Notes: a model not told the origin generated them from the sequence alone. 64,000 bases of DNA from Sulfuricurvum sp. (GCA_030696775.1 JAUYRN010000005.1:186001-250000), one strand, 5' to 3'; shown: positions 7,210-16,738, counted from the first letter of the stretch. Made by a program: numbers and translations.

Positions 7210-9402
7210 TTACCACTTCTTATTGTGACAATCGTAACAACTTACCATTTGACCTTTTGTATACGTTTTACTTTTTCCCTCGACACTCAAGGTTCGTGTT
7301 GTCCATGTTTTAGAGAGAACACTTCCACGTAAATCTGCACCATGACATGCGGTACAGCTTGTCGTACCTCTTTCAGCCACATCTTGGTGTGCACTTACTG
7401 CTGTTTGTCCGACAGCGTGCATTCCGTGCGGTCCCCCTGTGAAGTTTGTAGGTACCGTTGTGTGACACGTTGAACATTCAGCAATTGTTCCGGTGTGCCC
7501 TTGTAAGGCGATACTTTGAACATTATCGTTCGCGTGGCTGCTTGGGTACTCCGCGTGAGTCGCACCGTGGCAGGATTCGCACTGAAGATTGCCATGTCCT
7601 TTACTGAATCGGTAAAGTGATTTACCCGTCATTGGTGTATTGGCTGTGGTTGCAAATTTCGGATCAACCGTCGCACGCAATGTTCCTGGAGAAGAAAACA
7701 CACTGTTGTAGCGGGTAAAATTACCCGAAGTTGTATTTTTATCATGACACTGCTGGCAGTTAGGCTGATCCAACCATCCCGCACGTCCTGATTTGCCCAC
7801 ATCGCTCATTGTACCGTGACAGCTTTGACAATCAATGGCGTTACTGCCATTTGCATTTTTCGCATTTCCCATCGCACCGCGAAGACATTTCGTGACAGAA
7901 CCTGGATGACATTGGTAGCACGAATCGCGATTCATACTGCTGTTCATCGTAGTACCTGTCTTAGGGTCGATAACATTGGCGTGTTTAGAGTGCAATGCTT
8001 CTGTAAGAGGTTTAATTCCTGTTTTAAGCGGCGTACCCAAAGCATTCGATTGATGACACGATGCGCATAAAATTGGTTGCCCTGCATTTGCTGTCGCCAA
8101 TAATGTTCCATTTTTATAAGTCGCGCTCATATTTGCATCAGTAATTGCATTTGGATGTTTATCGTCATGCAGTTTTAAAATATTTTTCTTCCACTCTTTT
8201 TCTTTAATCGTATCTGTTTCCCATCCTGCGCTTGGTTTCGCAGCAGCAACACTGTTTGAGGCATGACAACTGACACAGCTCATCTCATCTGAGACGGGAA
8301 GAACGACTTTTGTACTCGCCAAGATTGTCCCTGCGGCATCTTTTGCAACCACTTTGACCATCGGATAGTAATTTTTGGCACCATTGTCATCGTATGGTAT
8401 CGTCGGAATCCCCTCTGCTTCCCACCAACTGTTAACGCTGTTGTACGACATCGTTTGGGGAGTATTGCTTTGCGTCTTTTTACCGGTTAATCCTGTTTCA
8501 ATTCCTAATAAAGCAGCAGCATCCCCAAAAAGCTTCCCAATATAATCCCAAAAATTTGTTTTTGTCGAACTCTTCGTATTTATAGATCCTGTTGTATCTG
8601 CAACGGCTTCATAGGTAAGTGTTATCCCGCTACTTGTGTTCGTGATAGATTTTCCTGTAGTTGCATCTTTACTGATGAGATGAGCATGAAGATTATTGTA
8701 CGGGGGAAGGATGCTAAATACCGAGTAATCTTTTCCGTCCACACAATGCATACCTAAATCATTCCAGGCTACAAGGGTGTACTTTCCATTCCCAACTGAT
8801 GGAGGAATAATCGGAGGGGTTGTAGTCGTAGGCGGAGGAGTATATCCCTCTGCTCCATTAGACTCATCATCTGTATGATCTTCAAAATGAGTTTTTGCTT
8901 CCACCTCGCTTACAGTATAGGATTGTCCTATCGTAGCTTGAATAGCATCGTCATCATCGGTTTCACTCAAGTCGATGTGATTTTGATTTTTAAATGTTTC
9001 ACGATGCAATACATCAATAGTGATACCGTTGGATGCATTATGATCACTGTCAAGCGTTTGAAGTACTTGGAGAATGTTGATTACTTTTGGATCATCAACA
9101 GTTGTGCCAACCAAATCCAGCGGAGTTATTACTCCATTTTTAGGTTTAGCTGTTCCTAAATAAAGATTACCGATATGAAAGCTAATAGATTCGCCTTCTT
9201 TATAAATAAAGTTACCCTTTGAATCGGTAATACCATTTTTTTGTGTATCACTCTCAAATTCCAGTCCCTCTACGGGAGAATCGATAAATGTCGCTGTAGA
9301 TAGACCTGTTACTGAATTGACAGTTCCGCCGCTTCCCCCGCCGCATCCTGTAAGAACGAACGCTGCTAGCACCGATGAAACCAGTCCTATTGCCTGTCGC
9401 AT
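7210..9402 (-). CDS. Multiheme (9 CXXCH) cytochrome c lipoprotein
   Basis: 730 aa; lipobox FVLTGCGGG; CVSCH, CASCH, CYQCH, CQSCH, CQQCH, CESCH, CSTCH, CTACH, CYDCH. N-terminal domain shared with 12007-14295. Confidence 0.9.
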   Translation of the reverse strand: MRQAIGLVSSVLAAFVLTGCGGGSGGTVNSVTGLSTATFIDSPVEGLEFESDTQKNGITDSKGNFIYKEGESISFHIGNLYLGTAKPKNGVITPLDLVGTTVDDPKVINILQVLQTLDSDHNASNGITIDVLHRETFKNQNHIDLSETDDDDAIQATIGQSYTVSEVEAKTHFEDHTDDESNGAEGYTPPPTTTTPPIIPPSVGNGKYTLVAWNDLGMHCVDGKDYSVFSILPPYNNLHAHLISKDATTGKSITNTSSGITLTYEAVADTTGSINTKSSTKTNFWDYIGKLFGDAAALLGIETGLTGKKTQSNTPQTMSYNSVNSWWEAEGIPTIPYDDNGAKNYYPMVKVVAKDAAGTILASTKVVLPVSDEMSCVSCHASNSVAAAKPSAGWETDTIKEKEWKKNILKLHDDKHPNAITDANMSATYKNGTLLATANAGQPILCASCHQSNALGTPLKTGIKPLTEALHSKHANVIDPKTGTTMNSSMNRDSCYQCHPGSVTKCLRGAMGNAKNANGSNAIDCQSCHGTMSDVGKSGRAGWLDQPNCQQCHDKNTTSGNFTRYNSVFSSPGTLRATVDPKFATTANTPMTGKSLYRFSKGHGNLQCESCHGATHAEYPSSHANDNVQSIALQGHTGTIAECSTCHTTVPTNFTGGPHGMHAVGQTAVSAHQDVAERGTTSCTACHGADLRGSVLSKTWTTRTLSVEGKSKTYTKGQMVSCYDCHNKKW

Positions 9403-9476
9403 AGTGACTCCTTTATTTAAACTTTATCCGTTATGGTAAACTACCATTGTGAATTTTTGATGAACGAAGGGATTTT

Positions 9477-10139
9477 ATGCACTTATTAATTATTGATGAC
9501 AATGAAGAATTACTCTATGCCCTGCAACAGCTTTTGAGAGATGCACAGTATCATGTTGATGTCGCTACAACGATGCTGGAAGGTGCTAATAATATTGATC
9601 AAAAGAAATATGATTTGATTTTATTAGACTGGATATTGCCCGATGGCACGGGTATTGAGCTATTGACACGGCTACGTCATGAAAAGATACGCACACCGGT
9701 TTTACTTTTCTCCTCTAAAAAAGAGGTGGAAGATAAAGTCGAGGCACTTGACGGTGGTGCTGATGATTATCTCGAAAAACCTTTTTCAAATATCGAACTA
9801 TTGGCTCGCATTCGAGCACTATTACGTCGTGAGAGTAGCCAAAAACAAACACTCATGCAGTTAGGCAGCCTTACAATAGATTTTTCATCACGAAGTGTCT
9901 TAATCAATGATAAGCCAGCAAAGCTCTCGGCTAAAGAGTTTGAATTGTTAGAATTGCTCATCCTAAATGCAAATACAGTTTTAACCCGCTATCAAATATC
10001 AGAACATCTAAGCCGTGACTTTGACCATCTTAGTGCCAGTAATATCGTCGATGCTCACATTAAAAATCTGCGTAAAAAACTTAATGCTGATGAGTTGATC
10101 CAAACTGTGAGAGGTGTGGGCTATATGATTGCTCGCTAG
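9477..10139 (+). CDS. OmpR/PhoB-family response regulator
   Basis: 220 aa; receiver (IIDDNEELL, LILLDWILPDGTG) and winged-helix output (DAHIKNLRKKLNADELIQTVRGVGYMI). Confidence 0.93.
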   Translation: MHLLIIDDNEELLYALQQLLRDAQYHVDVATTMLEGANNIDQKKYDLILLDWILPDGTGIELLTRLRHEKIRTPVLLFSSKKEVEDKVEALDGGADDYLEKPFSNIELLARIRALLRRESSQKQTLMQLGSLTIDFSSRSVLINDKPAKLSAKEFELLELLILNANTVLTRYQISEHLSRDFDHLSASNIVDAHIKNLRKKLNADELIQTVRGVGYMIAR

Positions 10140-11839
10140 TTTTTGCAGGATCGAAAATGAAATAATGCAATAGTCCCTTTGCCCTCACCCTCACTACGAA
10201 GGTATAAGTCTCCGTGGAGTAATACAGCGATACGCTTACTAATAGCGAGCCCTAATCCACTCCCCTCCTGTGTATTGTGTTCTTCTGTTCGCACTTGATA
10301 AAAATCATCAAATAAGTCTGCCAAAGATTCTTGTTTTATCCCCCGGCCACTGTCTTTTACCTGCACAATAAAAAGATTTTCATAATAGTGAAGCTGCACG
10401 TCAATAAATCCATGCTCAGTAAATTTGATGGCATTGGAAAGCAAGTTGATAATGACTTGTCCAAAAAGACGCGGATCAGTTATAAAATCTCCTTCAAACG
10501 GTTCAAATTCTGTTCGAATGCGCAACCCTTTATCTTCAGCTAATGGAGAGACAAGATCCAGTGCATTTTCGATCAGGGTAACTGGATTACAGACAGTAAG
10601 ATGAGGTTCCATTTTTCCTGATTCTACTTTTGCTAAATCCAAAATATTATTAATAACTCCCAAAAGGTGATGGGCTGAATTTTCGATTTTTTCGAGAGTT
10701 TCACATACAGGGATAGGCGTACTTGGCTGTGTTATTAGATACTGAGTCAGGCTTAAAATAGAACCAAGCGGTGTCCGTAATTCGTGGGACATAGCCGATA
10801 AAAAAGAAGATTTTGCTTGTAATGCAGCCTGTGTTTTTCCCAGTAATTCCAAGCGCTTAATATTGACCATTGTCGTGAACATGAGAGCATTAAATGAATG
10901 TGCCATAATCCCTATTTCATCGAATCCTGTCGCAACAACAGTTTGAGAGTAGTCGCCTGTAGTTGAAATCTTCATCGCGGTATCAGAAAGCTCACGAAGC
11001 GGTTTAATAATGCGAAGAAGAATAATCCAAACCAAAAATGCAATGAGTGCAAGTCCAACAGCAAATAGACTTAGCAACAAGGTTTGAAAGTGATACAAAA
11101 GAGCAAGAGCCTCATTTTTTGGCATGGCATAGTGTAATGTCCACCCCTTTAATATTCCATTCAGGTCCACACTGTCATGCAAATAGGCACTTGTATCCAA
11201 TATCGGATTATTTCTTTTATAGTGAATAGACGGAATAGCGGAGGGTGGAGTTAACCAACGATAAAAGCCTTGATCAGCTTTGAGCTGGTTCGCAAAGTTT
11301 TTGAAGGGATAGGCCATTACCAGATAACCTAAAAAGTCTTTTGTATAAAATGATCCGTATATAGGGGTGAAAAAATAGAGATTTTCTCCAAAAAATAGAG
11401 TATTTCCCCCTCTTTTAATGGCATTTCTCACCATCTCTTTTTCGGGTAAAGTAGTATTAAGTAGAGTTGCTTGAGATGAAGCTGTAACAGTAAAATCAGG
11501 TGCAATCGTGTACAAAGTAATGGACTCTTCCAAGTCATCCGCTTTTTGTTCCAAAATGCTTGTGATCCGTCGATCCATATCTTGTGTTACCATATCATTC
11601 ATCACTTCAAGCCGTGACAAAAATAAAATCTCTTTTTGTAATTTGACAAGATGTGTAGAGAGATCATTCGCAACATCAATCGACTGAATATGGAGTAAAT
11701 CTTGCTCTTTTGTAAGCATTAATTCGGATTCATATCCCCACAAATACGAAAGCAAAGCGATGATAATGACGGCAATTCCCCCAAAAAGGGTGATAAAGAG
11801 CTTGTACACTATGGGTAAAGAATTCCATCGATGTTTCAT
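10136..11839 (-). CDS. Membrane sensor histidine kinase (periplasmic sensor, HAMP, HisKA, HATPase)
   Basis: 567 aa; H-box SHELRTPLGSILSL, N-box LLSNAIKFTEHG, DSGRGI, GSGLGLAISKRI. Confidence 0.93.
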   Translation of the reverse strand: MKHRWNSLPIVYKLFITLFGGIAVIIIALLSYLWGYESELMLTKEQDLLHIQSIDVANDLSTHLVKLQKEILFLSRLEVMNDMVTQDMDRRITSILEQKADDLEESITLYTIAPDFTVTASSQATLLNTTLPEKEMVRNAIKRGGNTLFFGENLYFFTPIYGSFYTKDFLGYLVMAYPFKNFANQLKADQGFYRWLTPPSAIPSIHYKRNNPILDTSAYLHDSVDLNGILKGWTLHYAMPKNEALALLYHFQTLLLSLFAVGLALIAFLVWIILLRIIKPLRELSDTAMKISTTGDYSQTVVATGFDEIGIMAHSFNALMFTTMVNIKRLELLGKTQAALQAKSSFLSAMSHELRTPLGSILSLTQYLITQPSTPIPVCETLEKIENSAHHLLGVINNILDLAKVESGKMEPHLTVCNPVTLIENALDLVSPLAEDKGLRIRTEFEPFEGDFITDPRLFGQVIINLLSNAIKFTEHGFIDVQLHYYENLFIVQVKDSGRGIKQESLADLFDDFYQVRTEEHNTQEGSGLGLAISKRIAVLLHGDLYLRSEGEGKGTIALFHFRSCKN

Positions 11840-11857
11840 CTGTTTTTAGCCTAATCC

Positions 11858-11887
11858 TATAATTGTTTCATTAGTGAAATAATTATA
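11858..11887. promoter_or_regulatory. 13-bp inverted repeat upstream of the kinase gene
   Basis: TATAATTGTTTCA-TTAG-TGAAATAATTATA (one G-T pair), 19 bp upstream of the kinase start codon. Confidence 0.5.
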
Positions 11888-11919
11888 GTCATTAAAGCAT
11901 AAATAATAACCTCAAATTA

Positions 11920-11957
11920 TTACCAATCAGTTACCCCAGCGTAATGTATTTGTAACG
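11920..11957 (+). promoter_or_regulatory. Candidate OmpR-type binding site: 11-bp phased repeats
   Basis: TTACC at 11920 and 11931, TAATG at 11942, TAACG at 11953, each 11 bp apart, upstream of 12007. Confidence 0.4.
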
Positions 11958-12006
11958 TAATGCTTCTAAGCTTTTCCTCTATCTTGAATTTTCAAAAGGG
12001 TATCTA

Positions 12007-14295
12007 ATGCGTTTACGAACTTCTTCATGGGTGGCTTTATCTGCTATCGCCGGGGCATTATTATTAGTTGGTTGTAATGAAGACACTACGTCGTCTGATA
12101 CATCCGTACAAACGGGAGCATTTGTCGACAGTGCCGTCAAAGGGCTGTATTATGTGAGTGGTGGACAAACTGGTGTGACTGATGGAAGTGGTACTTTTAA
12201 ATATGAAACAGGAAAAACGGTCAAATTTTATCTCGGTGATGCCAACGGTGCACTCATCGGTGAGACAAATGGTTCGACTCTCTTAACTCCGCTTGATCTT
12301 AGCGATGATGGAATCGACGGGAATAGAACTACCAATATTCTTCGTGTGCTTCAATCATTGGATAAAGACGGAAATACTTCGAACGGTATCGAGATTGATA
12401 CGGTTAAAGCTGCTAAAATAAAATCGTATAACTTTGCTGATGATGCAAATGTAACAGACGGATTAACCGCCACTGGTGTAACACTAAAAACAGTTGATGA
12501 AGCAAAAACGCACTTCCGAGATACATTGTCTAAGCTCGCAACAGCGGGAACAGTTCCTTCAACGGCTACTGTAGTTAGTACAGAGTTTATTGGAATGGAC
12601 ATACCAAAAACGACAGCTGAAATGACTAAAATCTATTCAGGTGCGTATGTCAAAATCAAATACAGTGATGGAACAAGTATCATTCGACCGATTGAATATA
12701 CAACATTGATGACAACAGGTGATGTCATCGGCGGTAAAACAGTAGGTGCGATTCTAGATGTAAACGGTAATCCAATCATGGATACGAGCACGGGCGGATC
12801 CATTCCGTTTGTCTCCGATACTCCAGATGGTCAAAGCGTCATGCAAATCGGAAGTACCATTCAAATGGTTTCTCAGTTTGAGTATGTTTCTCTTGATGCC
12901 AGCGGGGCAAGCCGCTATGGTGCACTTCCTGCTATGATGAATCTTAGCCAATTAACACAAGCTACTGACGGTAAGTTGAGTGTTGCGTCTTTGTCCAATA
13001 TTGATACCAAAGATGTAGGCGGTTTGTGGATTACGTGTGCCGCAAGTAAAACTCCGTGGACGAGCCATTTGGGAAGCGAAGAGTATGAACCGGATGCACG
13101 AAAGGTTGAGCTTGGAACTGCTACAGGAACTGATGCTTTGACAGGGCCAAATACTTATTTCGGCGATACAACAACAGCCAATGTCTATAACTATGGATTT
13201 ATTCATGAAACGACGGTAGATTCAGCGGGTAAAACAAAAGTGGTTAAACACTACAGTATGGGTCGCTCTTCAAAAGAGCTAGCAGAAGTGATGCCGGATA
13301 AGAAAACGGTTTATATGGGAGATGACGGCGGATACACTATGCTTTTTGCCTATGTAGCCGATACAGCGGGTGATCTCAGTGCAGGAACCTTGTACGCTGC
13401 GAAATGGACACAAACCAGTACGGCAACAGACCGCGCAGTAAAAGCAAATTTGACATGGGTAAAATTAGGGCATGCTACGGATGCTGAAATCAAAACAATG
13501 ATTACTGCGAAAACCAAGTTTAGCGATATTTTCGAAACAGCGGCTACTGCAACAACCGGATTTACTAAAATCAAAACCTACAAAGGGACTGAATATCTCA
13601 AGCTCAAACCGAATATGGAAAAAGCCGCTGCATTCTTAGAATCACGCCGATATGGTGCTCTTTTGGGTGCAACGAGTGAATTTAACAAAATGGAAGGGGT
13701 AACCGTAAACGCAAAAGACAAAAAAGTCTATGTTGCCATTTCCTACACCGATGGAGGAATGTTGACAAGTTTAACCGATCCGGTTGATGATATTAAAGTT
13801 CCAGTTGAAAAAGCGGGTGCTGTATTTGAACTCTCTCTTGCCAGCGGACAAAACGACACAGCCGGTAATCTCATTAATAGTAGCTATATCGCGAGTACGA
13901 TGAACGCTGTTACGGCTTTGACTGGTCTAACCGTGGCAAAAGATTCGTTTGGAAATACAGCGGATCAATCGAAAATCGCTAATCCTGATAACTTGAAATA
14001 CTCAGAAAAAATGCGTACTCTCTTCATCGGCGAAGACAGTGGTATGCATTTAAATAACTATGTATGGGCGTACAACGTCGATACAAAAAAACTCTCTCGT
14101 ATCCTCTCTAATACAGCCGGTGCAGAAGCAACAGGTCTGCAAGCAATAGAGAATATGGGCGGTTTCGGATACGTGATGTCTAGTATTCAACATCCTGGTG
14201 ATATGGGAAGCTTTACGCCTCCGTCAGATGTTATCAATGCTATCGATAAGAAAAAAGCAGGAATAGGGTATATGAAACTTCCAGCAATTCGCTAA
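12007..14295 (+). CDS. PhoX/DUF839-like lipoprotein with extra N-terminal domain
   Basis: 762 aa; lipobox LLLVGCNED. GGLWITCAASKTPWTSHLGSEEYEPDA, VYMGDDGG, KMEGVTVNAKDKKVYVAISY, PDNLKYSEKMRTLFIGEDSG resemble PhoX-family segments. Confidence 0.75.
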   Translation: MRLRTSSWVALSAIAGALLLVGCNEDTTSSDTSVQTGAFVDSAVKGLYYVSGGQTGVTDGSGTFKYETGKTVKFYLGDANGALIGETNGSTLLTPLDLSDDGIDGNRTTNILRVLQSLDKDGNTSNGIEIDTVKAAKIKSYNFADDANVTDGLTATGVTLKTVDEAKTHFRDTLSKLATAGTVPSTATVVSTEFIGMDIPKTTAEMTKIYSGAYVKIKYSDGTSIIRPIEYTTLMTTGDVIGGKTVGAILDVNGNPIMDTSTGGSIPFVSDTPDGQSVMQIGSTIQMVSQFEYVSLDASGASRYGALPAMMNLSQLTQATDGKLSVASLSNIDTKDVGGLWITCAASKTPWTSHLGSEEYEPDARKVELGTATGTDALTGPNTYFGDTTTANVYNYGFIHETTVDSAGKTKVVKHYSMGRSSKELAEVMPDKKTVYMGDDGGYTMLFAYVADTAGDLSAGTLYAAKWTQTSTATDRAVKANLTWVKLGHATDAEIKTMITAKTKFSDIFETAATATTGFTKIKTYKGTEYLKLKPNMEKAAAFLESRRYGALLGATSEFNKMEGVTVNAKDKKVYVAISYTDGGMLTSLTDPVDDIKVPVEKAGAVFELSLASGQNDTAGNLINSSYIASTMNAVTALTGLTVAKDSFGNTADQSKIANPDNLKYSEKMRTLFIGEDSGMHLNNYVWAYNVDTKKLSRILSNTAGAEATGLQAIENMGGFGYVMSSIQHPGDMGSFTPPSDVINAIDKKKAGIGYMKLPAIR

Positions 14296-14305
14296 TAGTA
14301 ATTGT

Positions 14306-14332
14306 CTCCTCTTCAGGGGGGAGCTCTTTTTT
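14306..14332 (+). terminator. Rho-independent terminator-like hairpin
   Basis: CTCCTC...GGGGAG stem followed by CTCTTTTTT, after the stop at 14295. Confidence 0.6.
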
Positions 14333-14379
14333 CATCAGAGATTACCTACAGATTTTTGATAAAAGCAGAGGAAATATAG

Positions 14380-15558
14380 ATGAATAAGAAATATTTTATA
14401 GCTGTCGGATTGCTCGGTACTCTTTTGCTAGGCATTATTATGGGGTGCAATAGTGGTGCAACCACACAACCTGAACCTAGTAATCAAGGAGTGGCCAAGC
14501 AAGATATCAAAATTACCGAAGCTGAAAAAATCGCTTTGGGGAAAATGATATTTTTTGATACCAATCTCTCTGAACCCTCGGGACAATCATGTGCGTCATG
14601 CCATACACCTGAAGCTGGATTTGCTAATCCAAATCATACAAATCCAACATCTGAAGGGGCTGTTACAGGGCTATTTGCTGATCGAAATGCTCCTACTATT
14701 GCCTATTCGCAGTATTCGCCCGAATTTTATTTTGACGGTATTGAATATATTGGAGGACAATTTTTAGACGGACGTGCTGCAACACTTGAGATTCAAGCGG
14801 GCGGACCACCACTCAATCCGCTCGAAATGCACAATGCTTCCAAAGAGAGTTGTATCAGCAAAATGGCAAAAGCTTCATATGCCGAAGAATTCAAACGGAT
14901 ATACGGTCAAAACATTTTTGCCGATGCCAACAAAACTTATGCAGCTATCGGTGATGCAGTCGTAACCTATGAGAGAACATCTCAGCTATCGGCATTTAGC
15001 TCAAAATTTGATGCATTTCAAAAAGGCAAAGCCACCCTCACCACACAAGAAAAATTAGGTTTGGATCTTTTTATTGATAAAGCAAAATGTTTCATTTGTC
15101 ATCCTATTGCAAATGAAGACTTGACAACGGTTCCAGCTCTATTTACCGAATTTGATTATGACAATATTGGTGTTCCGAAAAATCCAAATAATAAATTTTA
15201 TACCCTTTCAACTGTGTACAATCCTGACGGTGTGGATTTCGTTGATACAGGGCTTGCCCGTAATCCTCGCGTCATTGCTGATGGTCGTGTAGCCCAGACA
15301 AGAGGAATGTTTAAAACACCAACACTTCGTAATGTTGATAAAACAGGACCCTATATGCACAATGGTGTCTTTACGACCCTGAAACAAGTGGTCGCTTTTT
15401 ATAATACGCGTGATTCAGATCCGACAAAATGGGGGACTCCTGAAGTAGCAGAAAACGTCAATAAAGATTTTATCGGTGATTTACATCTAACCGAAGCCGA
15501 AGAAGATGCGCTAGTAGCATTTTTAAAGACGCTGAGTGATGGATATACGAAACCGTAG
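14380..15558 (+). CDS. Di-heme cytochrome c peroxidase/MauG-family lipoprotein
   Basis: 392 aa; lipobox IIMGCNSG; CASCHTPEAGF and CFICHP; FKTPTLRNVDKTGPYMHNGVF. Confidence 0.9.
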   Translation: MNKKYFIAVGLLGTLLLGIIMGCNSGATTQPEPSNQGVAKQDIKITEAEKIALGKMIFFDTNLSEPSGQSCASCHTPEAGFANPNHTNPTSEGAVTGLFADRNAPTIAYSQYSPEFYFDGIEYIGGQFLDGRAATLEIQAGGPPLNPLEMHNASKESCISKMAKASYAEEFKRIYGQNIFADANKTYAAIGDAVVTYERTSQLSAFSSKFDAFQKGKATLTTQEKLGLDLFIDKAKCFICHPIANEDLTTVPALFTEFDYDNIGVPKNPNNKFYTLSTVYNPDGVDFVDTGLARNPRVIADGRVAQTRGMFKTPTLRNVDKTGPYMHNGVFTTLKQVVAFYNTRDSDPTKWGTPEVAENVNKDFIGDLHLTEAEEDALVAFLKTLSDGYTKP

Positions 15559-15597
15559 GTATGGTACAATTGTATAAAATTGTAATTGGAGACCAGT

Positions 15598-16026
15598 ATG
15601 TTGAAAAATGCTATATTTTTACTTTTATTTTCCTGCACACTTGCTGCCAATGTCTCACAATATGAAGGTTATTTTCAAAAAGCGGGAAGTTACTATAACA
15701 TTCCCCCATTGCTTCTAAAAAAGATTGCTACTATCGAAAGTGCGGGCAATCCAAACGCGATTCGGATCAATGATAACGGGACAAAAGACTATGGTTTGAT
15801 GCAGATTAATTCAATCCATTTTAAAAGGTTGTCTGCATGGGGGATTAATGAGCGCAATATTCTCAACCCTCAAATCAATATCTTCGCGGGTAGCTGGCTT
15901 TTATCTGAGCATATCAAAGAGCGGGGATTTAATTTCCAAGCGATTGGAAATTACCACTCTAAAACGCAGGTTTATAAAGAACGCTGGCTTCGTCGGTTGA
16001 CGGTGGCATTGAAAAAATCAGCCTAA
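15598..16026 (+). CDS. Lytic transglycosylase (SLT domain) family protein
   Basis: MLKNAIFLLLFSCTLAANVS signal; PPLLLKKIATIESAGNPNAI...DYGLMQINSIHF. Confidence 0.87.
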   Translation: MLKNAIFLLLFSCTLAANVSQYEGYFQKAGSYYNIPPLLLKKIATIESAGNPNAIRINDNGTKDYGLMQINSIHFKRLSAWGINERNILNPQINIFAGSWLLSEHIKERGFNFQAIGNYHSKTQVYKERWLRRLTVALKKSA

Positions 16027-16234
16027 ATTTCCAAAAATCTCATTTTTCACCTTATTTCCTTGTTCCCAATGTCCTCTTTGGGCAGTCTGACAGATCCTTG
16101 TATACTCCCAATTTGGAGGTTATAGCGAGTGAAAATTTATATAAAAACAATAACAGTTAAAAATAATTCATAATTTAACACTATTTTAACTTTATTGTGA
16201 AATAATGGCATTAAAATATCCAAAAGGATTTCTC

Positions 16235-16738
16235 ATGAAAAAAATACTTACGGTGTTGCTGATCAGTTTTTCAGTTGCTTTCTTACTTTCAGGCTGTCGT
16301 GTTACTACGATTGAACAGGCAATTATGGCGGCAGAGTCGAACGGGAGCATTCCGAGGCTCAACCATGATAACACGATCACGGGACCCGATAAAGATAATA
16401 ACGGTATCCGTGATGACATCGATGCGTATATCGCTACGCTTCCGTATACGGAGGTGCAAAAGAAAGCGATACAGCAAAACGCACGGGCACTTAACACAAC
16501 GCTGACAGTTGATAAAACGGATAAAACTGCACTTACTGATGTAAGCACCAAACTTGTTCGTGCTGTAGTATGTATTCATGATAAATTTCAAGATGGAACT
16601 ACGACAGCATCAAAGTTAATTTCGGAAAATGAAAAAATGACCATAAATACTAAAAATAGATTTATTGAATATGAAAAATATAATTCTGCCCGCAGTGGAA
16701 GTGTTACTCGATTGCCTGATGGAGATACTTGTGAGTAA
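16235..16738 (+). CDS. Small lipoprotein with Ca-binding-like DxDxNG motif
   Basis: Start at MKKILTVLLISFSVAFLLSGCRV (lipobox LSGC); DKDNNGIRDDIDAYI resembles an EF-hand/TSP3 calcium loop. Confidence 0.7.
   Translation: MKKILTVLLISFSVAFLLSGCRVTTIEQAIMAAESNGSIPRLNHDNTITGPDKDNNGIRDDIDAYIATLPYTEVQKKAIQQNARALNTTLTVDKTDKTALTDVSTKLVRAVVCIHDKFQDGTTTASKLISENEKMTINTKNRFIEYEKYNSARSGSVTRLPDGDTCE

Noticed and set aside
7210-9402. Nitrite reductase NrfA or octaheme reductase identity for the multiheme cytochrome
   Set aside because: No CXXCK or enzyme-specific motifs; only nine CXXCH plus an unrelated N-terminal domain, so left as a multiheme cytochrome.
16192-16591. Overlapping minus-strand ORFs of 119 and 100 aa
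   Set aside because: Antisense to the small lipoprotein gene, which has a lipobox and RBS.
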